A DNA stretch of 64,000 nucleotides from Gammaproteobacteria bacterium (GTDB taxonomy: Bacteria; Pseudomonadota; Gammaproteobacteria; JAPPPA01). This document shows, piece by piece, positions 27,123 through 34,740 of the stretch (within the stretch, counting starts at the first letter, position 1; each line of letters begins with the position of its first letter). The DNA is taken from NCBI GenBank assembly GCA_030425645.1, contig JAUHZK010000001.1, positions 62,001 through 126,000 of the forward strand, in the 5' to 3' direction. A program made the translations under genes and the position numbers. The notes under the pieces are model-generated. The model worked only from the letters and a program-made list of their open reading frames with translations, was not told the DNA's origin and made no database searches.

Positions 27123-27732
27123 TGGGTTCCGCCATGCGCTCGCTGCCGAGCATAATCATCCTTAGTTGCTGTACTAGTCGTGCTGCTAGTTCAGCGCGAC
27201 TATCGGCGGTCATACTGAGGGCATTGCCGGCACCGCCGAAGGTAATCGCAACCATGGCGTCAGCGGTGGCATAAGGGTCAAATATTGGACGCTGCTTGGC
27301 CTGTCCGAGTCGCTCTAGGTCTTCCGCCAGTTCGTTAGTGAAGTAGCGAATCTCGGTGCGAATAGCACGACGCCAGCTTTCCGAACCGCTGCCCTGTTCT
27401 CTGAGTAGCATGTGAAACAGTTGTGGCTCTCTCGCAATGTGATCAAACAGCGCGGCGACAGAGGCGTCAATCACCGACTGACTATGGGCGAGCTTTTGTC
27501 GCGCTTCCCGCATTACCGTCCGCAGGCCTTGTCCTGCAACATCAACTAGCGCCAGTCCCAGGTCTTCCATATCGTCAAAATGCCGGTAAAAAGCATTGGG
27601 TGCTAAGCCGGCTTCACGGGCCACCTCGCGCAAGCTCAGTGAGCCAAAACTACGTTGCTGGTTGAGCAGGCCGAGAGCGGCATCAATTAAATTTTGGCGG
27701 GTCTGTTGTTTCTTGTCGGTGCGGCTGCTCAT
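27115..27732 (-). CDS. fabR: TetR-family fatty-acid desaturation regulator FabR/DesT
   Basis: A repressor of unsaturated-fatty-acid genes. The N-terminal helix-turn-helix (QRSFGSLSLREVAREAGLAPNAFYRHFDDMEDLGLALVD) is close to that of E. coli FabR and Pseudomonas DesT. The C-terminal ligand domain should read acyl-CoA composition. The start at 27732 (MSSRTDKKQQTRQ) matches the family N-terminus and has GAGG eight bases upstream; an ATG six codons earlier is possible. It is divergent from the ferredoxin reductase-desaturase pair, the exact arrangement of DesT with desCB, and two identical 16-base sites lie between them. Confidence 0.9.
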   Translation of the reverse strand: MSSRTDKKQQTRQNLIDAALGLLNQQRSFGSLSLREVAREAGLAPNAFYRHFDDMEDLGLALVDVAGQGLRTVMREARQKLAHSQSVIDASVAALFDHIAREPQLFHMLLREQGSGSESWRRAIRTEIRYFTNELAEDLERLGQAKQRPIFDPYATADAMVAITFGGAGNALSMTADSRAELAARLVQQLRMIMLGSERMAEPKA

Positions 27733-27760
27733 TCTGCGAACCTCTAGCATTTGCGCATTT

Positions 27761-27776
27761 GTGTACGCGTGTACAC
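27761..27776 (-). promoter_or_regulatory. Putative FabR operator, fabR-proximal
   Basis: GTGTACGCGTGTACAC: inverted hexamers GTGTAC/GTACAC around a four-base centre. It is the exact reverse complement of the site at 27889-27904. It lies 28 bases from the fabR ATG, consistent with autoregulation. Confidence 0.75.
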
Positions 27777-27849
27777 AAAAGTTATTGGCTCAATTTATAG
27801 TAAAAACAGCCACTTGACTATGGTTGTTGGTCAGCTGTTGTACAAAAAA

Positions 27850-27879
27850 TTGACAGCTTTAGCGTTTTGTCCGTAAAGT
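27850..27879 (+). promoter_or_regulatory. Promoter of the reductase-desaturase operon
   Basis: TTGACA at 27850-27855 and TAAAGT at 27874-27879 with an 18-base spacer. The predicted start of transcription (about 27886) abuts the operator at 27889, so bound repressor would block initiation. Confidence 0.65.
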
Positions 27880-27888
27880 TTAATTTCT

Positions 27889-27904
27889 GTGTACACGCGT
27901 ACAC
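27889..27904 (+). promoter_or_regulatory. Putative FabR operator, desaturase-proximal
   Basis: GTGTACACGCGTACAC, exact reverse complement of the site at 27761-27776, just downstream of the predicted transcription start of the desaturase operon. Confidence 0.78.
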
Positions 27905-27930
27905 TCAATAATTCTAAAGAGACAAAGTGA

Positions 27931-29043
27931 ATGAACAGGGCGAGCAGTTGGTTAGATAAACGCCGCACGCGTATTAAAAGTTGGAGCGATGGTGTTGAGC
28001 GAAAAATGTTAGCGGCTCAGTGGCGCTCGACAACCGTAGACCTGTTTTCGTTCGCTTTGGAGCCATTGTGGGACAAACAGCATTTTCCGGCGCGAGTTGA
28101 AGCGATTGAACACGGTGATGATGCCACTCACCTGTGGCTTAGACCGGCGCAACGCTGGGCATGGCCACAAGCCGGTCAATTTGTCTCGTTACTGTTGCAA
28201 CACGATGGTCAAACGCTGAGCCGTTGCTACAGCTTTTCTAGCTTAGATGTGAAGGCTGATCGGGTTCGGCTAACCGTCTGCAAGGTTAGCGACGGTCTGT
28301 TCTCACAACAACTAATACCGCGCTTGCGAGTAGGTAACTTGTTACATATTTCGGCTGCCGCTGGGGACTTTGTATTGCCCCAGAATCAGGCACCGCTATT
28401 CCTTTGCGCGGCTGGCTCCGGTATTACGCCCATGCTGCCACTGGCTGAATCAGCCTTGGCTGAGGGGCGCGCGGTACAGCTGTTGGCAGTGCAGCGCGGC
28501 CAGCAGCCGCTATTGTGGTCAGAGTGGCGAGCTTTACAGCAGCGCTATCCAAACCTGCTGCGTTGTGAACTCTGGAATACCAATCAGCAAGGTCGGCCGA
28601 CCGCCCTAGATCTAGAAAAGCGGCTGCAAACCCTTAGCCCGTCGGTTGAGGTTTTTGTTTGTGGCAATCATGGCTATCGCGAGGTCGTTGAAAAAGCCTG
28701 CTGGGCGCAACAGCTGCCGGCGGCCCAATTGCACATGGAGAGTTTTTACCAGCTGGTGACAGCGCCGCAGTTAGCACCTGAAACCCAGGTTGTGGCCAAG
28801 GTTAAGTTAAACGACGGCCGTCAAATCCCGGTACAACAGGGCCAAACCATATTGCAGGCGGCTAAGGCAGCGGGCGTAACAATGCAGCATTGTTGTGGCC
28901 AAGGGGTTTGCCGCAGCTGTGAAACTCGAAAGGTATCGGGTGTTGTTGAGAATATCCAAACTGGCCTAAAGCAACTGCGAGATGGCGAGTGGATCCTGCC
29001 CTGTATTAGTGCCCCCGTTGGTAATGTGGAGCTGGCGATATGA
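27931..29043 (+). CDS. Ferredoxin reductase with 2Fe-2S domain, electron donor to the desaturase (DesC-like)
   Basis: A 370-residue flavo-iron-sulfur protein in the order FAD-binding domain (about residues 50-140, RCYSFSS), NAD-binding domain (about 150-250, LCAAGSGITPMLPL) and plant-type 2Fe-2S domain at the C-terminus. The cluster ligands are visible as Cys322, Cys327, Cys330 and Cys358. It should pass electrons from NAD(P)H to the di-iron desaturase whose gene overlaps it by four bases (ATGA). No signal peptide is seen; a hydrophobic N-terminal region is modest. The gene pair and the adjacent FabR-type regulator match the Pseudomonas desCB-desT locus. Confidence 0.93.
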   Translation: MNRASSWLDKRRTRIKSWSDGVERKMLAAQWRSTTVDLFSFALEPLWDKQHFPARVEAIEHGDDATHLWLRPAQRWAWPQAGQFVSLLLQHDGQTLSRCYSFSSLDVKADRVRLTVCKVSDGLFSQQLIPRLRVGNLLHISAAAGDFVLPQNQAPLFLCAAGSGITPMLPLAESALAEGRAVQLLAVQRGQQPLLWSEWRALQQRYPNLLRCELWNTNQQGRPTALDLEKRLQTLSPSVEVFVCGNHGYREVVEKACWAQQLPAAQLHMESFYQLVTAPQLAPETQVVAKVKLNDGRQIPVQQGQTILQAAKAAGVTMQHCCGQGVCRSCETRKVSGVVENIQTGLKQLRDGEWILPCISAPVGNVELAI

Positions 29044-30110
29044 CCACCGTTATCAACTGGTCAGAGGAAAAATTGGATGCCCTACAGCGTGATCTCGATG
29101 CTGTATTAGCCCGCGAGATGGCTGACCTAGGCCCTAAGGACGAGGCCCACTTGAAGAAGGTCACTGGGCTGGCGCGCTATTGTCATTGGGCAGGGCGCGG
29201 TTTGCTGTTGCTCAGCTTTGAACCGGTTGGTTGGGCCTTAGGCGTGGCCCACTTAACCGCCTACAAAATCCTAGAAAATATGGAGATTGGCCATAACGTT
29301 TTGCACGGTCAGTATGATTTTCTAGACAACCCCAAGTATCAATCAAAATCCTACGAATGGGACATGGCGCCAACGGCAGCCGGATGGCAGCACGAGCATA
29401 ATTACCTTCATCACACTTACACCAATGTGATCGGTAAAGACCGCGATTTTGGTTACGGCATATTCCGTCTGTCGGATGATATTCCTTGGCAGCGAAAACA
29501 TCTGCTGCAGCCGCTGTATAACGTTTTAAACGCGTTCTTCTTTCAGTATGCCATTGCCAATTATTGTGCCGGCGACGATGTCAGCATTGGCCAGCGAGAC
29601 CGCCGTGATGCCAAGTGGCGCGCGTACATGGGTAAACAGTTACGCCATATAGCGAAGGAATATATCTTCTGGCCATTGTTGGCCGGGCCGTTCTTTTGGA
29701 AGGTGGCCTTAGGAAACTTTATCGCTGATCTAGGGCGCAATATATGGGCGTCTTCGGTTATTTATTGCGGTCATTTTGGTGCCGACGCACACACCTTTGA
29801 GCACATAGGTGACGAGCAGGAACATCGCGGTCGTTGGTATCTGCGCCAGCTATTAGGTTCGTGCAACATCAAATCGGGCAAATACATGCAATGGGCGAGT
29901 GGACACCTGTCGCATCAAATTGAGCACCACCTATTTCCGACTTTGCCTGCTTGGCGCTATCCAAAGATCGCCGCTGAGGTTGGAGCTATTTGTGAAAAGC
30001 ATGGCATTTACTACAACAATCGCAGTATGTTCCGACAACTAAGCGGGGCGTGGTATCGTATTGTGCGCTATGCGTTTCCTGGCCCTGGCAGACCGCTCGC
30101 GCCGCAATAA
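29040..30110 (+). CDS. Acyl-CoA/fatty-acid desaturase (DesB-like)
   Basis: A 356-residue membrane di-iron desaturase that introduces a double bond into acyl chains. Three histidine boxes are complete: HNVLH at 85-89, HEHNYLHH at 118-125 and HQIEHH at 292-297. Hydrophobic segments near residues 55-80 and 150-235 fit the family. The order, the overlap with the reductase gene and the FabR-type regulator indicate a regulated route to unsaturated fatty acids for membrane fluidity. The positional specificity (delta-9 is likely from the DesB comparison) cannot be read from the sequence alone. Confidence 0.94.
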   Translation: MTTVINWSEEKLDALQRDLDAVLAREMADLGPKDEAHLKKVTGLARYCHWAGRGLLLLSFEPVGWALGVAHLTAYKILENMEIGHNVLHGQYDFLDNPKYQSKSYEWDMAPTAAGWQHEHNYLHHTYTNVIGKDRDFGYGIFRLSDDIPWQRKHLLQPLYNVLNAFFFQYAIANYCAGDDVSIGQRDRRDAKWRAYMGKQLRHIAKEYIFWPLLAGPFFWKVALGNFIADLGRNIWASSVIYCGHFGADAHTFEHIGDEQEHRGRWYLRQLLGSCNIKSGKYMQWASGHLSHQIEHHLFPTLPAWRYPKIAAEVGAICEKHGIYYNNRSMFRQLSGAWYRIVRYAFPGPGRPLAPQ

Positions 30111-30181
30111 AGACCGCTTGTCTTTGCAAACGATCGTTAATAATCTACAATTGGTCATTATAGGCCGACCAGCGGTCGCTC

Positions 30182-30281
30182 TATAACTGGCGGTTTACCC
30201 GAAACCTGCCAAACTTAGGCGAAGTCCTAGGAAAAAACATAGTCTCCTCCAACTGCCCCGACGTTTTTGGGGCTTTCTTTT
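30182..30281 (+). ncRNA. Candidate small RNA or structured leader between desaturase and SDR genes
   Basis: After a possible -10 CTATAACT come a hairpin (GGTTT-ACCCG-AAACC, with flanking GGC/GCC), a second short hairpin TAGG/CCTA, an unpaired CTCCTCC that could bind Shine-Dalgarno sequences, and a terminator GCCCC (30255-30259)/GGGGC (30269-30273) followed by TTTCTTTT. I do not recognise it as a known RNA family. It could equally be just the 3' untranslated region and terminator of the desaturase operon. Confidence 0.35.
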
Positions 30282-30354
30282 ATCTGTCTCTTGAGCCCGC
30301 CTTTTTAAACCTTCGGCGGCCGGTTACACTGCTGGCAATCTTTAGGAGAACGGA

Positions 30355-31155
30355 ATGGCTTTTCAATACCAAGGCGCAACGGCACTAATTACCGGCGCTT
30401 CATCAGGCATCGGCGAATCCTTCGCGCGAATACTGGCAGCCAAAGGCTGCAACTTAATCCTTGTGGCGCGCTCAGAGGACGTGTTGAACGAGCTTGCTGG
30501 TGATTTACATGATGAGCACGGCGTGACCGTCGATGTCATGGCGACCGATTTAAGTGAATTGCAGGGCTGCAGCAATGTGATTGAGGCAACTCAAGCCCTT
30601 GGCAGAGAAGTGGATTTGCTTATCAATAACGCCGGTTTTGGCACCATGGGGCCATTTGTAAAAGCTGATAGCGCTCGCGAGCGCCAAGAGATTGATCTTA
30701 ACGTTACGGCTTTAACCAGTTTATGCCATGCCTTTTTGCCCGCCATGGTGGCGCGTAAACGTGGCGCTATTATTAACGTTGCTTCAACCGCGAGTTTTCA
30801 ACCGATGCCTTACCTAGCTGTCTATGCGGCGACTAAGGCTTATGTAAGGTCGTTGTCGGAGGCATTGCATGCTGAGAGCAAATCCAGAGGCGTGACGGTT
30901 ACGGCACTGTGCCCTGGTCCTGTAGCGACTAACTTTTTTGCGGCCACCGAATCAAAAGATATCGACAGCATGGTGAAAAGGGTATCCGGCATCATGATGA
31001 CTCCAGATCAGGTTGCCAAAGACGCATTGGCGGCTATGGAGAAAGGTCGTGCGGTGATTGTGCCGGGAGCGCCGAATAAGCTGGGTGCCTTGGCCGCATC
31101 ATTAACGCCCAATCGCATGCTGACGGGTATTCTGGCCAAAACTATGAAGGCCTAA
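30355..31155 (+). CDS. Short-chain dehydrogenase/reductase
   Basis: A 266-residue classical SDR: cofactor motif TGASSGIGESFARIL, NNAGFG, a serine in NVASTASF and the catalytic YAATKAY. The sequence resembles the DltE/YqjQ-like COG0300 group, which acts on lipid or acyl substrates. There is no signal peptide, though the C-terminus (LGALAASLTPNRMLTGILAKTMKA) is of the kind that associates with membranes. TAGGAG gives a clear ribosome site. It stands alone between a terminator and comM; substrate unknown. Confidence 0.9.
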   Translation: MAFQYQGATALITGASSGIGESFARILAAKGCNLILVARSEDVLNELAGDLHDEHGVTVDVMATDLSELQGCSNVIEATQALGREVDLLINNAGFGTMGPFVKADSARERQEIDLNVTALTSLCHAFLPAMVARKRGAIINVASTASFQPMPYLAVYAATKAYVRSLSEALHAESKSRGVTVTALCPGPVATNFFAATESKDIDSMVKRVSGIMMTPDQVAKDALAAMEKGRAVIVPGAPNKLGALAASLTPNRMLTGILAKTMKA

Positions 31156-31169
31156 TTTGGAATGATTAC

Positions 31170-31195
31170 TAGGGCAGCTTGGGGAAGCTGCCCTA
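31170..31195 (+). terminator. Hairpin between SDR and comM
   Basis: TAGGGCAGCTT (31170-31180), loop GGGG, AAGCTGCCCTA (31185-31195): a perfect 11-base stem. It lacks a T-run, so it may be a weak terminator or mRNA-stabilising structure 12 bases before the comM start. Confidence 0.5.
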
Positions 31196-31207
31196 TTAGG
31201 GGGAGTT

Positions 31208-32689
31208 GTGGGGTTATCTCGAGTTTATAGCCGGGCGCTGTTGGGGTTGGAGGCGCCGCTGGTGACAGTGGAAGTTCATGTTGCGGGTGGCTTGCCAAGC
31301 GTCAATATGGTCGGTCTGCCTGACGCGGCAGTGCGTGAGGCAAAAGACCGCGTGCGTAGCGCAATTCAAAATAGCGGCTTTGAGTTTCCGGCGAGCCGGG
31401 TCACGGTTAACTTAGCGCCGGCCGACCTACCCAAAGACGGCACCGCATTTGATCTGCCGATCGCCCTTGGCGTGCTAGCAGCGAGCGGTCAACTCGCTAA
31501 TGATGTCTTAAAGGAAGTGGAGCTGTTGGGTGAGCTGGCACTTAATGGTGAGTTGCGTGCCGTGCGGGGTGCCTTACCCATAGCGATGTCGTTGCCAGCT
31601 GCCGAGCGGGCGCTACTGTTGCCAAGAGAAAATGCCAGTGAAGCGGCCTTGGTTGACGGGCTAACGGTGCTGCCAGCGGCACACCTTGCTGACGTAGTGG
31701 CCGCACTCAATAGTGGCAAGCCAATGGCACCGCAACTTTCGACTACCCCGCCACCGGAACCGAAAAGCCCATTGGATATGGCTGATGTTAAAGGCCAAGC
31801 GCAAGCTAAGCGCGCGTTGTTGGTGGCCGCAGCCGGCGGACACAATGTCCTAATGGAGGGGCCGCCGGGTTCGGGTAAGTCGATGCTGGCAAAACGCCTA
31901 CCAGGCATATTGCCGCGGCTAAGCAATGCTGAAGCCTTAGAAGTTGCTGCGGTGCATTCGCTCGCGGGCCTAGCGTTACAGCTGGATCAGTTTTATCAAC
32001 GCCCGTTCCGTAGCGTTAATGCGAGTGCGTCAGCTGTGGCGTTATTAGGTGGAGCCCGCCAACAGTTAGGCGAAATATCTCTCGGCCACCTTGGCGTGGT
32101 TTTTCTGGATGAATGCGTGGAGTTTGCACGCAGTAGTTTGGAAGCCCTTAGAGACCCGCTTGAAAATGGTTACATTGATATTTCCCGTGCCGCCACTAAA
32201 CAGCGCTATCCGGCGCAGTTTCAGCTAGTGCTGGCAATGAACCCCTGCCCCTGTGGAGACCCGGATAACTGCCGTGACACGCCCGACCAGATTAACCGTT
32301 ATCGGGGCAAGCTTTCGGCACCGATATTAGATCGCGTTGATGTGCGCATTAGCGTGCCGCGATTACCTCATGACGAGTTAAGCGCGAGTGGTCGCGAACA
32401 AGCATCCAGCCGTGCATTGCAGGCTCAGGTAGAAGCCGCCCGTGACAGACAGCAACGTCGTCAAGGCAAAGCCAATGCTTGGCTAACGGCGGCAGAATTG
32501 GAACGACATATTCATGCCAGTGGCGAAGCTTTGCAATTGTTGGCGGCGGCAATGGAACGACTGAATCTAACTGCCCGCGGCTACCATCGACTGCTGAAGG
32601 TGGCGCGGAGTGTGGCGGACCTAGATGGCCAAGATGAGGTGCTGGCCACGCATATGGCTGAAGCGATTGCGTATCGCGGTGGCGCCTAG
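31208..32689 (+). CDS. comM: ComM/YifB family AAA+ ATPase
   Basis: A hexameric helicase that promotes branch migration during natural transformation in Vibrio; homologues are widespread. The 493-residue protein has the N-terminal ChlI-like domain (VEVHVAGGLPSVNMVGLPDAAVREAKDRVRSA), a Mg-chelatase-type AAA+ core with Walker A GPPGSGKS at 218-225 and Walker B VVFLDE, then the C-terminal lid with the zinc-like NPCPCGD segment. Translation starts with GTG after AGGGGGAG. Its stop codon overlaps the stop of the convergent cyclase gene in CTAG. No other competence genes are in the window. Confidence 0.94.
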   Translation: MGLSRVYSRALLGLEAPLVTVEVHVAGGLPSVNMVGLPDAAVREAKDRVRSAIQNSGFEFPASRVTVNLAPADLPKDGTAFDLPIALGVLAASGQLANDVLKEVELLGELALNGELRAVRGALPIAMSLPAAERALLLPRENASEAALVDGLTVLPAAHLADVVAALNSGKPMAPQLSTTPPPEPKSPLDMADVKGQAQAKRALLVAAAGGHNVLMEGPPGSGKSMLAKRLPGILPRLSNAEALEVAAVHSLAGLALQLDQFYQRPFRSVNASASAVALLGGARQQLGEISLGHLGVVFLDECVEFARSSLEALRDPLENGYIDISRAATKQRYPAQFQLVLAMNPCPCGDPDNCRDTPDQINRYRGKLSAPILDRVDVRISVPRLPHDELSASGREQASSRALQAQVEAARDRQQRRQGKANAWLTAAELERHIHASGEALQLLAAAMERLNLTARGYHRLLKVARSVADLDGQDEVLATHMAEAIAYRGGA

Positions 32690-33858
32690 GCTTGCTTGGC
32701 GTTTGATGTGGCGGCCACTAGCTGGGGTTCACGGTTTAGTTCGCGGTGGTTGGATACCACGATGTTACGGCCCCGCCGTTTGGCTATATATAGGGCGCGA
32801 TCGGCTTCGGTAACGAGTAGATCTTGGTTCACGCCGGGCTCAGGTTGGATGCAAGCTACACCAACGCTGATGGTGCATTTAAGCCGGCCCTGATCGGTGT
32901 TTAGTTGGCTATTGGCGACGGCGGCGCGTAATCGCTCTCCCAAGCGTAGTGCTGCACTCAAGTGGGTGTTGCTGAGTAAAACCGCAAACTCCTCACCTCC
33001 GTAGCGGGTGACGATGTCGCGGTCTCGCACCTGCTGTGAAAGGATCACCGATAGTTGTTGCAAGGCCAAGTCGCCGGCCCGATGTCCATGTTGGTCGTTG
33101 AGATGTTTAAAGTGATCGACATCAATCATCAGCAGCGCGACGGGTTGTTGGCGATGTTCGGCTTGGCGCCAAATAACATCGAGTTCGGTATCAAAGCTGA
33201 GACGATTGAGTAGCCCCGTTAAGTAGTCATGGGTGGCTTGGTGTTTGTAGAGCTCTTGCCTGGCTGATACGGCGTCATGCTCGGTATTCAGCCGCAACAC
33301 CACGTGTTCAAAACGGTAAAGGTTTGAAATAAGTAAGACAAATGCTGGGCTGCTAATGCAGGTCCAGACTAGTAGGTGCCTTGCGCCCTCGCGGTCGGGT
33401 GTCTCCACCAACGCTGGTAGTAAATAAGCCAAGGTTGTACCGCTAAAAATCATGCAAATAGCACCGCACCAGCGTAAGGCTTGTTGGCTTGGAAAAATCA
33501 TGTAGCAAAACAAGTAGCACATTGGCATATGTGCGAACAGCAGCATGAATAGGCTGGTGTCGTTATCGGCAAAAATGGGGCCGTTAAAAATGCTTAGTAG
33601 TCGAACCTCGATGATGGTTGCGAGTAGCAGCATCATGACGTTAGCGACCTTACTTGTTGCTTGTGGACGCCGCCAGGCAACTACCCCCGCGACAAGAAAA
33701 AGCATGCCGCTAACAGTAAAAAAGGACGTCTCCCATGTTCTAGCGGGCAGGCTGGGAATGACCCACGCACCGGCAAGACATAGCGCGCCAAGTAGCGGCG
33801 CACTTAGCAGGGTGCTACGACGTCTGAGTTCGTCTAGTGTTTGCGGTACAGCGTTCAT
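32686..33858 (-). CDS. Membrane-bound diguanylate cyclase (GGDEF)
   Basis: Synthesises cyclic di-GMP. The 390-residue protein has about six N-terminal membrane helices (residues about 18-195) acting as an unknown sensor, a short helical linker and a GGDEF domain. The active-site motif is GGEEF at 287-291, fully competent, and an inhibitory I-site RDRD is at 278-281, so product feedback is expected. A perfect 22-base inverted repeat lies just upstream of the ATG and may be an operator. It stands alone as a transcription unit, convergent with comM. Confidence 0.93.
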   Translation of the reverse strand: MNAVPQTLDELRRRSTLLSAPLLGALCLAGAWVIPSLPARTWETSFFTVSGMLFLVAGVVAWRRPQATSKVANVMMLLLATIIEVRLLSIFNGPIFADNDTSLFMLLFAHMPMCYLFCYMIFPSQQALRWCGAICMIFSGTTLAYLLPALVETPDREGARHLLVWTCISSPAFVLLISNLYRFEHVVLRLNTEHDAVSARQELYKHQATHDYLTGLLNRLSFDTELDVIWRQAEHRQQPVALLMIDVDHFKHLNDQHGHRAGDLALQQLSVILSQQVRDRDIVTRYGGEEFAVLLSNTHLSAALRLGERLRAAVANSQLNTDQGRLKCTISVGVACIQPEPGVNQDLLVTEADRALYIAKRRGRNIVVSNHRELNREPQLVAATSNAKQA

Positions 33859-34266
33859 ATCTACTAAATAAACGATTGATCGTTTATTCTAAGATCTTTA
33901 GGGCTCAATGCAAGTAGCTGTAATGAAATTGCACTGTTTTGGCGCGTGATAGTGAAAGAAGCGACAAGAGCCAGCTAGGCCACTGGCCCTTAGTTGACCA
34001 AAACTACCGCTGACAACAAACCGTTCAGTTCCGAGATTTGGAGGGTGGCAGGAGGTTTCCCCAAGCTATTAGTGTTAAGCCTTTTCGGTCAGCGGCCGCC
34101 ATATACCAGACACTCCAAGTGCCAGAATTGGCGAGAGCTTTAACTCTGAAGACCGTCCCGCCGCTATAAACAAGCAAGCCTTGCAAAGCGCTTGCCAAGC
34201 TTTACCAGCTGGGTACACTGGGATGGCGCTCAGGCGTATTGATTTTTACTTTTTGGGAGAGACAAG
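33859..34266. other. 408-base intergenic region upstream of the first DUF3015 gene
   Basis: No gene is evident. It holds the cyclase promoter region with an inverted repeat (33867-33888), a small GCCAG/CTGGC hairpin (33970-33987), a distant complementary pair CCGCTGAC (34007-34014)/GTCAGCGG (34088-34095) and a candidate promoter for the DUF3015 gene, TTGCCA (34192-34197) and TACACT (34214-34219), spacer 16. A structured RNA in 34000-34100 is possible but unproven. Confidence 0.5.
33867..33888. promoter_or_regulatory. Perfect 22-base inverted repeat upstream of the diguanylate cyclase
   Basis: AATAAACGAT (33867-33876), TG, ATCGTTTATT (33879-33888). It begins 9 bases before the cyclase ATG (reverse strand). 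The length and symmetry suit a dimeric repressor site, for example of a TetR-type protein. Confidence 0.55.
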
Positions 34267-34719
34267 GTGAAGAAAATTTTAGCAGCTGCTGCGGTTGCAG
34301 CTATGCCGTTTGCTCCGGCCGCAATAGCAGACACGGATGTTGGCTGTGGTATCGGTTCAATTCTGTGGGAGGGGCAAACTGGTAAGGTTTCGCATATTCT
34401 CGCGGCTACCACTAATGGCTCATCGGGCAACCAAACCTTCGGTATTACCTTTGGTACTTTGGGTTGTGATGGTACGGACAAAGTTACATCACGAATGAAG
34501 CTAGCGGTTTATACCGATGAAAACCTTGACCAGTTGATGGTTGATGCGTCGCGTGGTGCAGGCGAATCATTGGATGTGTTTATGGAGCTTTACGGTGTAG
34601 ACGCTAGTCAGCGTGATGCCATGGCGGCCAAGATCCAAGACAACTTCGCAGCGATCTTCCCTAATGAAGATGTAAATGCCGAGGACGTGTTGAGCGCTGT
34701 TGATGCGCTAATGGCCTAA
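34267..34719 (+). CDS. DUF3015 family periplasmic protein, copy 1
   Basis: A 150-residue exported protein: Sec signal peptide to about residue 21 (PAAIA), then the DUF3015 pattern CGIGSILW, VSHILAATTNGSSGNQTFGITFGTLGC with paired cysteines, and a helical C-terminal half. The function of the family is unknown. It starts with GTG after GGGAGAG. The next gene, a DUF4105 protein, begins 21 bases after its stop with an intrinsic terminator inside its first codons, so most transcripts may end here. A diverged second copy with the same partner lies at 39306. Confidence 0.85.
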   Translation: MKKILAAAAVAAMPFAPAAIADTDVGCGIGSILWEGQTGKVSHILAATTNGSSGNQTFGITFGTLGCDGTDKVTSRMKLAVYTDENLDQLMVDASRGAGESLDVFMELYGVDASQRDAMAAKIQDNFAAIFPNEDVNAEDVLSAVDALMA

Positions 34720-34740
34720 TTGCAGAGGGTCAGTTACCCA

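Noticed and set aside
30190-30281. Cyclic di-GMP, guanidine or preQ1 riboswitch
   Set aside because: None of the conserved core sequences I know for these classes is present.
34007-34095. Structured RNA bounded by CCGCTGAC and GTCAGCGG
   Set aside because: Only one 8-base complementary pair over 73 bases; too weak to call without comparative data, so noted only in the intergenic entry.
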